Positions 24,455-33,646 of a DNA stretch of 64,000 nt are shown piece by piece (position 1 is the stretch's first letter; every line of letters starts with the position of its first letter). A program made the translations under genes and the position numbers. Under the pieces are notes generated by a model. It was not told the origin of the DNA. It did not search any database and saw only the letters and a program-made list of their open reading frames with translations. The DNA is from Pseudoflavonifractor sp050943825. GTDB lineage: Bacteria > Bacillota > Clostridia > Oscillospirales > Oscillospiraceae. The DNA is taken from contig NZ_JBMNPX010000011.1 of assembly GCF_050943825.1 (NCBI RefSeq), positions 31,611 to 95,610 of the forward strand, written 5' to 3'.

Positions 24455-27400
24455 TCAGTAGGTAAACATGGTGGGGAAATAGAGCCCGGCGTTGTCATCC
24501 AGCAGGAGGCAGTAGGAGGGGGAGGTATTTTCCCCGTTGTAGAGATAGAAGAACTGCAGGCTGCCGTGGGTGATGTAGGTGCGGGCATAGGCCAGGCGCT
24601 CATGGGAGGTGTAATACATCTCGGTGCTGAAGTAGGTGGTGCCGAAGAGCATCTGATTGTGGAAATAGGACTTGGACAGGAGGGAACCGTCGTCCCAATA
24701 GGAGAAGGTCACGTCCAGAACATCCACCTGATTGCCCGATTCATCCGTTCCGGTGCCCTGGAATTCCTCCGGCTTGCCGTCTGCCCGGTAGGAATACTGG
24801 GAGCGGAAACCGGACACCACTTCCGAGCCGTCGGTGCCCCAGGGGGTCAGGACAGAGTAGGCATCGGCGTTGCCCAGCAGGCCGCAGGCGTAGGGGTCGT
24901 CCCACGCTGTGGGGGCGGTGGTGCCGTGGAACCCGAAGGCGTAGATATAGGGGACCGCCAGGGGACCGTCGGCCCCCTCCCAGACATACCGGAAGCCGCA
25001 GCCCTTGCCCGTCTCAGGGTCGAACCAGAGCTGGAGCTGCAGGGTGCCGTCCTGCGGGGTACAGTAGACATAATACATATCCCCCCAGTCAAAGCCGTAC
25101 TCCGAGAGAATCTCCGAGCGGGTGGGAGTGTGCTCAACGGCATAATTGCCGGTGTCCTCCGCCCAGGCGTCCACCGGTGCGTCGGGCAGCACAGAAGGGT
25201 AGAGGGTCAGAGTGCTGGAGCCCGGGTCCAGGCGGAAGGCGGAGCCGTCAAAGGACACCTCGGCGGCATAGCTGGCCGCATAGCCCAGCGTGTTCCGGAC
25301 CATCAGCTCATAGGTGGCCCGGATGGGCACGGTGGACAGGTCAAAGGAGTTGATCCAGCCGGACGCCGCTTTTATCCCGGACAGGTCCTCCGACGGGTCG
25401 GTCAGGTCGGTAATGTCACACTCCGCTTGCCCTTTGGGCCAGCTGATGGTGAGAAGGGCTCTGTCCCCATCCCGGCGGGCGGAGCTGTCCAGCTGGTCAT
25501 TTACCGCCTGGCCCAGGTCCTCCCAGGAGAAACTGGCAACCTGGCCGAAGGCACTGCTTTGGAGCTGGAAGATGTGAAGGTCCCAGGTGCTGACCCCTGT
25601 CCCGGTTCCGTCGGACACCACGGCGGCCAGCTCTTCCGCGCCATCCCCGTCGTAGTCAGCCAGAGCCAGGGTGGCGGGAAGAATCTGGGGGCCGGTATTG
25701 TAGGTGAGGTTAGGATAGTAGGCCACCTGCTCCCCCTGGCGCAGGAGCATGCCGCTCCGTCCGGCGACTTTCTCGTTGAAGCCATAGAGGGTGATGTCCG
25801 CCTCGGGCAGGTCGCCCAGAATGCGGATGGGGTAGGTCTCCCACACCTGAGGGTCGTCAAAGGAGCGCTTCACACTGCCGATATACAGGTTGTCCGGGTC
25901 GGGCAGGTCGGCGGCGGTCAGATCCGCCGGCAGCGGCTCAGTCTGGGTGGTGAGCGGCTCGGAGGATACGGCATCTCCCAGCCCCAGCAGGCCAATCCAG
26001 CTCTTGGTCACGCCGCTGGGGTACTGGTAGGTCAGCCGCAGCCCCAGCAGGCCGTCGGGGATATTCCCGGGGAGACGGAAGGCCGAGCTGGGGGCAAGAT
26101 CGGCGCTTTCGTCCACAGACTGAGCGTTCAGCTGGCTCAGGGGTGCGCCCACCTCAGTGTAGCTGCTTCCGTCCAGGGCATAGAGCTCCACCGTGTACCC
26201 CACTGCATCAGTGGGATGGGAAAGGGCGATGAGGGCATCCCCATCGGTGAGGACCAGGGGCTGGGTGTCCCGCAGGGTGGAGAAGGGAGAACTGTTCCGC
26301 AGGGACAGCTCCTGACCGCCTGCCACTACGGCGGGAGCTTCCCGATCCACACCAGTCAGGACAGAGGGCATCCGTACCCGGAAGGAATACCGGGCGGTGA
26401 GAGTCCGGACGCCGCTGCCCCAGCGGGCGGTGATGACAAAGCCGCGCAGCTCAGTGCCTGTGCCGCCGGCATCGGAACGGGATGAGAGGGAAAAGGCGGC
26501 GGAACCGTCCTCTCTTAACTGCAAATTACGGGACATGGGGGTGGGCTCCGCGTTGGAGAGAAGAGAGTCTGTCCCATCCAGACTGACCGGGGGAATTCCG
26601 GGCACAGAGAGCTGGACGGAGGTGTGGGTGGAGCCGGTGAGGAGGGGCGTGCTGTCCCAGTCGAGGGCGTCGGTTTCGGGGGAGAGGGTAATGGAGGTGC
26701 CCTCCACCGTGAGGGTCAGCTCAGGGGCGGTTTCAGGTACCTGGGCGGGATTGGCGGCCAGCATGTAGCAGGAGACCAGCAGCGCAATCAGAGCTACTGC
26801 CACCAGGGCGGCGGCGGGCCGCTTCCACCGGAGTGCGCCCTTTACCCGGCCCTTTACGTCGTTCTCACCGAAGGCCAGAGGCACCCGCAGCGGGTGGGCG
26901 GCGGCCAGGGAGAGCAGAGCGGAAGAATAATTTTTTCGGATATCCTCCGGGCTGCGGCGGAGGACGGCCTCGTCACAGGCGGCCTCCATGTCCCGGCAGG
27001 AGAGGAACCAGCTCACCCACAGCAGGGGGTTGAACCAGTGGACCGCTAGGGCCAGAAAGGCCAGCACCTTGACGATATGGTCCCCGCGGCGGATGTGGGA
27101 GCGCTCATGAAGCATGACATACCGCCGGGTGTCTCCGGTCAGGCCCAGGGGGAGATAGATTTTGGGCGGAAAGAAGCCCAGCACAAAGGGGGAGTCCACC
27201 CGGTCGCTCTCCCAGGCGCCGTCGGGGGTGCGGACGGCGGCGGACAGCCTCAGCCGCAGGCGCAGCCAGGACAGCAGGCTCCATAGCCACAGCACCAGCA
27301 CGCCCAGAACCCAGATAACGGACAGCACAGGCATCCAGCCGGTCTCCACGGTGGCAGGGGGAGAGATACCGTCCGGCCCGGTGACCACGTAGGACCCGCC

Positions 27401-27769
27401 GCCATCCTCCGGGGCAGGGGAGACCACGATTCCACCGCCGTTCACGCCTGCCTGATAGCGATCGTGGCTCTGGGGGCTGTCCCAGATAACCTGGTTGCCG
27501 CTCAGGTCGCCGTCGGAGAAGTCGGCCACCTGTTCCTCCGCTGCCGGGAAAAGAGAGAGCAGGCTCCAGTTGCTGGAGAAGGACACAGGACACACCATGC
27601 GGAACAGCACCACCGCCCACAGCAGAAATACAATGGCACGGGGGACCTCCAGTATCCGCATGACAGCCCGGATGAGCAGCACCGCCAAGGCTGTGGCGGC
27701 GGCGGTCAGGCTCATGACCAGCACCGCCTGAAACAGGTCGGGCAGCACGGCGGAAAACAGGTTATTCAT
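24455..27769 (-). CDS. BlaR1-like M56 membrane metallopeptidase with a very large ectodomain
   Basis: The ATG at 27769 has GAGGAGG upstream. The 1104-residue product starts with four membrane helices (about 15-35, 39-57, 120-140 and 325-343) around the M56 peptidase domain. Zinc motif HERSH is at 221-225 and the second-shell segment DMEAACDEAVL follows. After the last helix (ALIALLVSCYMLAANP) come about 750 residues outside the membrane with no penicillin-binding Ser-x-x-Lys domain that I can see. It includes a calcium-loop-like piece (ADYDGDGAEELAAVVSD). It is paired with a BlaI gene (8-bp overlap), so signalling by cleavage of the repressor is likely. The ligand is not a beta-lactam on this evidence. 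Confidence 0.88.
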   Translation of the reverse strand: MNNLFSAVLPDLFQAVLVMSLTAAATALAVLLIRAVMRILEVPRAIVFLLWAVVLFRMVCPVSFSSNWSLLSLFPAAEEQVADFSDGDLSGNQVIWDSPQSHDRYQAGVNGGGIVVSPAPEDGGGSYVVTGPDGISPPATVETGWMPVLSVIWVLGVLVLWLWSLLSWLRLRLRLSAAVRTPDGAWESDRVDSPFVLGFFPPKIYLPLGLTGDTRRYVMLHERSHIRRGDHIVKVLAFLALAVHWFNPLLWVSWFLSCRDMEAACDEAVLRRSPEDIRKNYSSALLSLAAAHPLRVPLAFGENDVKGRVKGALRWKRPAAALVAVALIALLVSCYMLAANPAQVPETAPELTLTVEGTSITLSPETDALDWDSTPLLTGSTHTSVQLSVPGIPPVSLDGTDSLLSNAEPTPMSRNLQLREDGSAAFSLSSRSDAGGTGTELRGFVITARWGSGVRTLTARYSFRVRMPSVLTGVDREAPAVVAGGQELSLRNSSPFSTLRDTQPLVLTDGDALIALSHPTDAVGYTVELYALDGSSYTEVGAPLSQLNAQSVDESADLAPSSAFRLPGNIPDGLLGLRLTYQYPSGVTKSWIGLLGLGDAVSSEPLTTQTEPLPADLTAADLPDPDNLYIGSVKRSFDDPQVWETYPIRILGDLPEADITLYGFNEKVAGRSGMLLRQGEQVAYYPNLTYNTGPQILPATLALADYDGDGAEELAAVVSDGTGTGVSTWDLHIFQLQSSAFGQVASFSWEDLGQAVNDQLDSSARRDGDRALLTISWPKGQAECDITDLTDPSEDLSGIKAASGWINSFDLSTVPIRATYELMVRNTLGYAASYAAEVSFDGSAFRLDPGSSTLTLYPSVLPDAPVDAWAEDTGNYAVEHTPTRSEILSEYGFDWGDMYYVYCTPQDGTLQLQLWFDPETGKGCGFRYVWEGADGPLAVPYIYAFGFHGTTAPTAWDDPYACGLLGNADAYSVLTPWGTDGSEVVSGFRSQYSYRADGKPEEFQGTGTDESGNQVDVLDVTFSYWDDGSLLSKSYFHNQMLFGTTYFSTEMYYTSHERLAYARTYITHGSLQFFYLYNGENTSPSYCLLLDDNAGLYFPTMFTY

Positions 27770-28124
27770 CGCCTGCCTCCTCAATCATTCGCCGCAGCTC
27801 CTCCGCCTCCTGCTGGGAGAGCTTCTTCCCACGCAGGAAGGCGGCCACGAAGGCGGGCAGGGAGCCGCCGAAGGATTTCTCCACCACCGCCTCGCTCTCG
27901 TACTGCTCCACCTGCTGCCGGGGTACCAGGGCGGTGACGGTGGCATCCTCGTTTTTCAGGAAGCCCCGCTGGCACAGCTTGCGGATGAGGTTGTAAGTGG
28001 TGGGCTTCTTCCAGCCGAAGCGCTCCAGACACATACGGGACAGTGCCGTGGAGTTCACCGGCTCCTCACTCCACACCAGGTCCATGAGCCGGTACTCGGC
28101 GTCAAACAGCTTATAATCGTCCAT
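27762..28124 (-). CDS. BlaI/MecI family repressor
   Basis: The product has 120 residues. The winged helix is in the first 75 residues (LFDAEYRLMDLVWSEEPVNS, WKKPTTYNLIRKLCQRGFL), and the C-terminal dimerisation helices contain the expected cleavage region near KNEDATVTALV. It overlaps the M56 peptidase gene by eight bases. Two dyads in its own promoter region suggest autoregulation, with cleavage by the M56 protein lifting repression. Confidence 0.93.
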   Translation of the reverse strand: MDDYKLFDAEYRLMDLVWSEEPVNSTALSRMCLERFGWKKPTTYNLIRKLCQRGFLKNEDATVTALVPRQQVEQYESEAVVEKSFGGSLPAFVAAFLRGKKLSQQEAEELRRMIEEAGDE

Positions 28125-28148
28125 GACAGGGGCTCCTTTCTCTATGAG

Positions 28149-28207
28149 GTTTGTTCTGACAAATCTCCTTCTGAGACTAGTTTATCGCGACAAACCTCTT
28201 TTGTCAA
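28149..28207 (-). promoter_or_regulatory. blaI promoter with two operator dyads
   Basis: On the minus strand, TTGACA (28202-28207) and TAAACT (28179-28184) are 17 bp apart. A near-perfect 16-bp dyad GTTTATCGCGACAAAC (28180-28195) fills the spacer, and a second related dyad GTTTGTTCTGACAAAT lies at 28149-28164, 31 bp away centre to centre, over the start region. Both share the half-site GTTTRT...ACAAAY, suggesting cooperative BlaI binding. Confidence 0.78.
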
Positions 28208-28270
28208 CAGGAAAAGGAAAAAAGAAAAGAGAGCCTGTGAGGAGCCATTCTCCGGGCTGAACAGGCGCAT

Positions 28271-28304
28271 AAAAAGTCCCCGTCTGCCGGAAGCAGACGG
28301 GGAC
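28271..28304 (-). terminator. Intrinsic terminator after the first GH3 gene
   Basis: A perfect 12-bp stem (GTCCCCGTCTGC and its complement) with a 5-nt loop is followed on the minus strand by TTTTT. Confidence 0.9.
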
Positions 28305-28328
28305 GCAGGGGGATATCAAAGAGGGGAA

Positions 28329-31214
28329 TCAGACAGCGGAGGCGGTGCGCTTCTTGTAGCTGCGCAGGATGAGAACCTCCCAGCCGATGAGGACAATGGC
28401 GGCTGCCACATCCACAATAATCATGACAACCTGCCAGGTGGGCATGGAGGTGTCCGCGTTGGCGGCGTCATAGGCGCGGCTGTTGACCACGGTGTAGAGA
28501 ATGTTGTGGCAGGAGTTGCGCATAGCCAGCACGCCGGTGGCGCTGCTCTGATCGGTGACGTGGTTGGTCTCCACATCAAAGTTCTTCAGCATCAGGTCAG
28601 AGCCGTTGCGGATGGCGCGGTCGGAGTCCATGTAGCCGGTGAAATGGTAGCCGTCGGTGATCACCATGCCGCGGAAGCCCCACTCGCCCCGGAGGACGGT
28701 CTGGAGCAGGCTGGAGCAGGCGCCGGCCCACTGGTTGCCGATGTAGTTCCAGGAGGACATGACAGCGGCGGTCTCGCCCACCTTGGCGCTGAGCTCAAAG
28801 GGCTTGAGGTAGATCTCACGGATGGCCTGCTCGTTGGACCAGGTGCAGAGCATCTCGTTCTGGCCAATCTGCTGGTCATTGAGGGCGAAGTGCTTCATGT
28901 AGGCGTAGACGCCCTGGGACTGGGCACCCCGGATGGCAGCGGCGCCGATATAGCCGGCCAGTACGCCGTCCTCGGAGTAGTACTCAAAGTTCCGGCCGTC
29001 AAAGGCGGAACGGTGGGTGTTCATGGCGGGGGCATACCAGCCGGACACGCCCATCTCGTCGGCCATCTTGCCGATGCTGACGCCAAACTGCTCAGCCAGC
29101 CCCACGTTCCAGGTGGAGGCAATGATGCACTCGGAGGGGAAGCCGATGGAGGCCAGGCCGGTGAAGTTGTTGGTGATGTTGGCGGGGCCATCGCAGTCCA
29201 CGGTAGCCACCTTGCCGATGCTGCTGACCGCCTTGGTCTGATAACCGCCCAGAGCGATGAGGTCGTCCATCTCGGCAACAGTCATCTGATCCAGCAGGTC
29301 GTCCCACATGGGATCGTCATAGTCCTTGCCGCGCAGGTCAGCCAGAACCAGGCCGTTGCTGGCGCCGGTGGTGGGCATCACGTCATCGGGGTTGTTGTAG
29401 TCATTGGGGTCCCAGTTGTAGCTGTTGAACAGGCCGTTCTTGGCCTCGTCGGGCAGGTTGAAGTCGGTGGGGGCGGCCACGGCCTCCTCGTAATTGGCGA
29501 AGTGGTCGGCGCGGGACAGGTAGGTCACATTGCCCTCGGCAAAGTCAAAGGCGTTGACAGCGGCCTGCTGGTCGCTGGAGCGGGGGTTGCTCTCGTCATA
29601 GACGATGTCAGCGGATACGGTCAGCTCCTGCTCGTCCAGGACGGTGTGGGAGCCGTTGCGGATGGAGATGCCGTAGCTGCCGGCCTCCAGCACATAGCAG
29701 CCGTGGTTCTGGTAGTCGTAGGAGGCCATGTCCTCCAGGGGGATGGAGAAGGACAGGGTCTGGCTCTCGCCGGGCTGGAGCAGACCGGTCTTGCCGAACT
29801 GGACCAGATTGACAGAGGACTTTTCAATGCCGCCGTTGGTGTAGGGGGGATTGAAGAAGATCTCCACCACGTCCTTACCGGCCACAGAGCCGGTGTTGGT
29901 GACGGTGACATCGAAGGAGACGGTATCGTCCGCCACGGTGAGCTCGCCCATGGACTGTTCAAAGGTGGTGTAGCTCAGGCCGGAGCCGAAGGAGTACTGG
30001 ACGGTCTGGTCGTAGTCGATGAGACCCTCCTCGGCAGCAGTCTCATAGAAGCGGTAGCCTACGTAGATGCCCTCCACATAGTTGACAAAGTGGGGGATGG
30101 TGGCGCCGGAGCCGAACAGGCCGGCACCCTCAAAGGAGTAGTCCTCGGCGTTCTGATAGACAAAGTTGCCGATGTTGTTGAAGTAGGGGGTGGCGGCCAG
30201 GTCATAGACAAAGGTGTCGGTGGCCTTGCCGGAGGGGTTCACCTGGCCGGCAATGATCTCGCCCAGAGCGTTGAAGCCGGTCTGGCCGGGGCCGGGGCAC
30301 CAGATGACGCCCTTGATCTGGCTGTACTGGTCGGCAATGCTTAGCTCCATGGTGTTGGCGCCGTTGTAGACCAGAATGACGTTATCAAAGTTCTGGCAGA
30401 CCAGGTCGATCATGTCCTTCTCGGACTGGCTGGGTTCCAGATAGTGAGTGCCGTCGGGGAAGTCCAGATACTCGGTGGAGTTGTCGGTGTAGTTCTCCAC
30501 CTCGCTGCTGCGGGTGACCGCCATGTCGGTGGGCAGGTCGGCAAACTCACCGCCGATGCGGGAGAGCACCACGATGGCGGTGTCAGAGAAGGCCTTGGCG
30601 TCCTCCAGCAGCTCCTGGGAGTAGGTGGAGGCGGGAGGCTCGGGGAGGGTCCAGTTGTGGGCGGCGTAGCCCAGTTCGGGACGCTTGGCACAGTAATCCC
30701 GGTAGAACTGGCTCAGCGCCTCATTGGTGTTCAGACCGGCGTTGGCCAGACCCTGGAGCAGGTCCACCTTTTCCACGTCATCGGAGAGTGCACCGGAGCC
30801 GGTGCCGCCGTAGACAGGGTCCACAGAGCCCCAGCCGAAGACGTTTACATTGGAACCGCTGGCCAGAGGCAGCATGCTGTCGTCATTCTGGAGCAGGACG
30901 ATGCCCTCCTCCGCCAGGTTGACACACAGCTCGTTGGCCTCAGCAGCGGAGGCCTCGGTGATGGTGCCGTGGCCGGACACCAGGTCCAGCAGGGTGGACA
31001 GGGGACCCACACAGATGGTGTTGAGCACGATGACCAGCGCCAGCACCATGGCCACGCCGCTGGTACCGCGGATCATCCGCTTCTTGGCCTGGGGCAGCTT
31101 GCGCACGGCGACCATCACGGCCAGCAGGACCACAAGGATCACAGCCAGCGCGATAAGATGGGGCACGCAGGTCTGGAGAACGGCCAGGATGTCGTTCAGA
31201 TTGAGTTTTAACAT
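28329..31214 (-). CDS. Membrane-anchored GH3 hydrolase 1, inverted domain order
   Basis: The ATG at 31214 has GAGGAGG at six-base spacing. The 961-residue product has two N-terminal TM helices (about 13-37 and 50-70). The GH3 alpha/beta-sandwich domain then comes first (about 90-440, with GWGSVDPVYGGTGSGAL), followed by a fibronectin-III-like domain (about 470-545) and the catalytic barrel last (about 620-900). The barrel shows KHFALND and GFRGMVITDG, with Asp854 as the predicted nucleophile. A further TM helix (about 925-945) ends the chain. The reversed domain order is known for some ruminococcal beta-glucosidases. The active part lies outside the membrane, tethered at both ends. It follows a LytTR two-component pair; substrate unknown. 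Confidence 0.9.
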   Translation of the reverse strand: MLKLNLNDILAVLQTCVPHLIALAVILVVLLAVMVAVRKLPQAKKRMIRGTSGVAMVLALVIVLNTICVGPLSTLLDLVSGHGTITEASAAEANELCVNLAEEGIVLLQNDDSMLPLASGSNVNVFGWGSVDPVYGGTGSGALSDDVEKVDLLQGLANAGLNTNEALSQFYRDYCAKRPELGYAAHNWTLPEPPASTYSQELLEDAKAFSDTAIVVLSRIGGEFADLPTDMAVTRSSEVENYTDNSTEYLDFPDGTHYLEPSQSEKDMIDLVCQNFDNVILVYNGANTMELSIADQYSQIKGVIWCPGPGQTGFNALGEIIAGQVNPSGKATDTFVYDLAATPYFNNIGNFVYQNAEDYSFEGAGLFGSGATIPHFVNYVEGIYVGYRFYETAAEEGLIDYDQTVQYSFGSGLSYTTFEQSMGELTVADDTVSFDVTVTNTGSVAGKDVVEIFFNPPYTNGGIEKSSVNLVQFGKTGLLQPGESQTLSFSIPLEDMASYDYQNHGCYVLEAGSYGISIRNGSHTVLDEQELTVSADIVYDESNPRSSDQQAAVNAFDFAEGNVTYLSRADHFANYEEAVAAPTDFNLPDEAKNGLFNSYNWDPNDYNNPDDVMPTTGASNGLVLADLRGKDYDDPMWDDLLDQMTVAEMDDLIALGGYQTKAVSSIGKVATVDCDGPANITNNFTGLASIGFPSECIIASTWNVGLAEQFGVSIGKMADEMGVSGWYAPAMNTHRSAFDGRNFEYYSEDGVLAGYIGAAAIRGAQSQGVYAYMKHFALNDQQIGQNEMLCTWSNEQAIREIYLKPFELSAKVGETAAVMSSWNYIGNQWAGACSSLLQTVLRGEWGFRGMVITDGYHFTGYMDSDRAIRNGSDLMLKNFDVETNHVTDQSSATGVLAMRNSCHNILYTVVNSRAYDAANADTSMPTWQVVMIIVDVAAAIVLIGWEVLILRSYKKRTASAV

Positions 31215-31318
31215 TCCATTTCCTCCTCTTTTTTGTACACATGGCCGGAGAATAGCCACTTTCCCCGGCCCTTGGTTTCCAGCATATCAGAAGGGCAGAA
31301 GAGGAGAATGGAGAATTT

Positions 31319-31349
31319 CACAGTCGGTCGTTTTTCCTGCACAGTCGGT
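31319..31349. promoter_or_regulatory. LytTR-type direct repeat upstream of GH3 hydrolase 1
   Basis: CACAGTCGGT occurs at 31319-31328 and again at 31340-31349: identical repeats with a 21-bp period (9-bp core ACAGTCGGT, 12-bp spacer). This is the geometry of AgrA/LytTR binding sites. It lies about 33 bp upstream of a TATGCT -10 element on the minus strand, between the kinase terminator and the hydrolase gene, so the adjacent LytTR regulator probably activates the hydrolase. Confidence 0.75.
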
Positions 31350-31370
31350 TCGAAATTGTGGAAGCTGGAT

Positions 31371-31418
31371 AAAAAAATAAAAAATTCAGGAGTCTCCTGT
31401 GTGAAAACAGGAGACTCC
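31371..31418 (-). terminator. Intrinsic terminator after GHKL kinase 1
   Basis: A perfect 12-bp stem (GGAGTCTCCTGT/ACAGGAGACTCC) with a 6-nt loop is followed on the minus strand by a long T-rich run. Confidence 0.9.
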
Positions 31419-31436
31419 CGGGCAAAAGAAGCCGTT

Positions 31437-32789
31437 TTAAGGCTGATCCGGCAGGGGCAGGAGCACGGTGGTGACAAACCAGCCGTTTTCCAGGGAGCAA
31501 TCCAGAGAGCCGTCGTAGCGGCTGATGACACGGGAGATGCTCTTCATGCCGTAGCCGTGCTGCTGCCTGTCCTCCTTGGTGGTGCGGGGCAGGCCGCCCT
31601 GGAACTCGACCGGATGGTCGCAGCAGTTGTCCATGCGGATGCTGAGAAGCTGCCGCTGGCTTTTGACCTCCAGAAGAATCTGACGGCGTTCAGGGTCGGA
31701 GATCTGCAACACGCTCTCCAGGGCGTTGTCGATCAGGTTGCCGAAGAGAATACAGAGCTCCCGGGGCTCAATCCAGCTGAGCAGACGGCTGTCTACCGAG
31801 TAGCTGAACTGGATTTGATGCTCCTTGCAGTAGAACTGCTTTTGGGTGATGAGGGTGTCCAGCACCGGATTGCCCGTATTGGCGTAGAGCGGATAGCTGT
31901 TGATGACCTCCTCCATCTCCGAGAGGTAGTTCTCGCGTTCCTCGCTGGAACAGGAGGTACGCAGAGCCGCAATCTGGTGCTTCAGGTCGTGGCACTGCTG
32001 GCTGATGTAGGTGCTGGTGGACCGGAAGGAGAGATATTGGCGATACTGGGCGTCCATTATCTTGTTTGTGATGATCATATCGGTCTCAAGCCGGCGGAGC
32101 TTGCTGATATTCAGCAGGGAAAAGAGGACTATGATGCCGCACAGGTCAGCCAGCAGGCGCAGCCAACTCACAGCAAAGAAAACATCGGTGCGGTTGTTGT
32201 TGACCCAGATATCCTGCCTGAATACCACATAGAGATTGCTGATCAGAAAGGCGAGGGGGGTGACGGTACACATCAGAAACAGGGTTTTGCGGTCTGTATA
32301 CAGAATTTCCTCCGAGAAGTGCCGGCCGAGATAATAGATTGGAAGCCCCACAAGGGCGAAGAGCAAGAGCAGCAGGCACATCACGCGGGGCTGAGCCATG
32401 GAAGGGGCGGAAAAGAACACCGCGCAGACCTGCCAGGTGAGAGAGGCGGTAAATTCAGCTACAAGAAATGCCAGCATCCAGGCGGCAAGCAGGGAGAAAA
32501 GAGGGAGCTTGCAGCAGGCATAGATGACGGCCAGCATAAAGAGAAGGTTCAGCACCATCAGGCCCAGAAAGGAAAAGAGCGTATAACCGCCAAAATAGCA
32601 GCAGCGCAGTATACTCTGGATCACCAGCGCCCCGGCCAGGAGCAGGCAGGTCTGAAGTCTGGGGAACCGCTTGGGCAGGACCAGAACCATCAGCAGACAG
32701 GAGAACCACTCAGACAGCGCGGTGAGCAGGCGCGGGATGGCAGGCAGGGCGGATGAGAGATTGGCATTCGTAAACAAGAGTTCCAGCAA
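31437..32789 (-). CDS. GHKL sensor kinase 1 (AgrC/LytS-like partner of a LytTR regulator)
   Basis: The product has 450 residues from a TTG start with AAGGAGGTG seven bases upstream. Six to seven membrane helices fill residues 10-235. A coiled segment then leads to the H box CHDLKHQIAALR. The ATPase domain has the N box ILFGNLIDNALES and a G box GYGMKSISRV. It lies 12 bp after the LytTR regulator gene and is its likely kinase. The same H box occurs in the kinase encoded at 56.1-57.4 kb, pointing to paralogy. No ligand or processed peptide gene was seen nearby. Confidence 0.92.
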   Translation of the reverse strand: MLELLFTNANLSSALPAIPRLLTALSEWFSCLLMVLVLPKRFPRLQTCLLLAGALVIQSILRCCYFGGYTLFSFLGLMVLNLLFMLAVIYACCKLPLFSLLAAWMLAFLVAEFTASLTWQVCAVFFSAPSMAQPRVMCLLLLLFALVGLPIYYLGRHFSEEILYTDRKTLFLMCTVTPLAFLISNLYVVFRQDIWVNNNRTDVFFAVSWLRLLADLCGIIVLFSLLNISKLRRLETDMIITNKIMDAQYRQYLSFRSTSTYISQQCHDLKHQIAALRTSCSSEERENYLSEMEEVINSYPLYANTGNPVLDTLITQKQFYCKEHQIQFSYSVDSRLLSWIEPRELCILFGNLIDNALESVLQISDPERRQILLEVKSQRQLLSIRMDNCCDHPVEFQGGLPRTTKEDRQQHGYGMKSISRVISRYDGSLDCSLENGWFVTTVLLPLPDQP

Positions 32790-32801
32790 GGCTGCACCTC
32801 C

Positions 32802-33512
32802 TTATCTGCCCATACCGGCAATGTATCGGTTGAGCGCCTCCATAAAGGCCTTTTTCCGGGAACGGCTCACCGTCAGCCCCTTCCCATCCACTGTTACCAG
32901 AGACTGCTGAACGGACTCCACCCGCGCCAGATTGACAATCAGGCTGGGGCTGCACCGGAAAAAGGGGGCGTCCTTCAGCTGCTCTTCCAGTGCCTTCATG
33001 GAGATGAGCTCCATCAGCCTGCCCTGCTCCGTATAGATGTACGCATAATGCCCCACGCCCTCGATATAAAGAATGGACTTGAGGGGAACACGCTGCATCT
33101 GCCGGGAGTTGTTCAGAATCAGGTACTGCTCCGACTGCTGCTCCAGGGCTAACATAGCCCGGTCCAGCTGACGGGAGAGGAGCGGATAGGTCACCGGCTT
33201 GACCAGAAAGCCCTTGGCATCCACGTCGTATCCCTCGGTGGCGTGCTGGGCATAGCTGGTGATGAAGAAGAGAATGACATCCGGGTCCTGAAGCCTTATC
33301 CAGCGGGCAGTCTCCAGACCGTCCAGAATTCCCATTTTGATGTCCAGCAGGATGATGGTATATTGATTGACATAATGTTCGAGCAGATCGGCGCCGTCTG
33401 AAAAGTCCGACACCGTCCATTCATACTGGTGCTCCGCCTGATAGCGCTCCAGCATGAGCCGCAGATGTTCTCGCTGGGCGGCATCATCATCGACAATGGC
33501 AATATGCAGCAT
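32802..33512 (-). CDS. LytTR response regulator 1
   Basis: The ATG at 33512 has GAGGA seven bases upstream; the product has 236 residues. The receiver (1-120) has the acidic triad VDDD, the phosphoacceptor Asp in ILLDIKMGILDG and the LVKPV lysine. The LytTR DNA-binding domain (about 135-236) shows ILYIEGVGHYAYIYT, FFRCSPSLIVNLARVES and the C-terminal SRSRKKAFMEALNRY. The likely target is the direct repeat before GH3 hydrolase 1. It heads a regulator-kinase-hydrolase set transcribed leftward. Confidence 0.94.
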   Translation of the reverse strand: MLHIAIVDDDAAQREHLRLMLERYQAEHQYEWTVSDFSDGADLLEHYVNQYTIILLDIKMGILDGLETARWIRLQDPDVILFFITSYAQHATEGYDVDAKGFLVKPVTYPLLSRQLDRAMLALEQQSEQYLILNNSRQMQRVPLKSILYIEGVGHYAYIYTEQGRLMELISMKALEEQLKDAPFFRCSPSLIVNLARVESVQQSLVTVDGKGLTVSRSRKKAFMEALNRYIAGMGR

Positions 33513-33598
33513 ATCAGAATCCTCACTCCGCACAGTTATATACTTCAGAATTCATGCAAAGGTTCGCGCCGGTATGGTGTGTGGAAAACCATTGAAGG

Positions 33599-33631
33599 AA
33601 AAGCGCCCCACGGAGTGCTCCGCGGGGCGCT
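33599..33631 (-). terminator. Intrinsic terminator after the carboxypeptidase gene
   Basis: A 13-bp stem with one A-C mismatch (GCGCCCCACGGAG/CTCCGCGGGGCGC), followed on the minus strand by TTTTCC. Confidence 0.8.
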
Positions 33632-33646
33632 GAGAGACAAAAGAGA

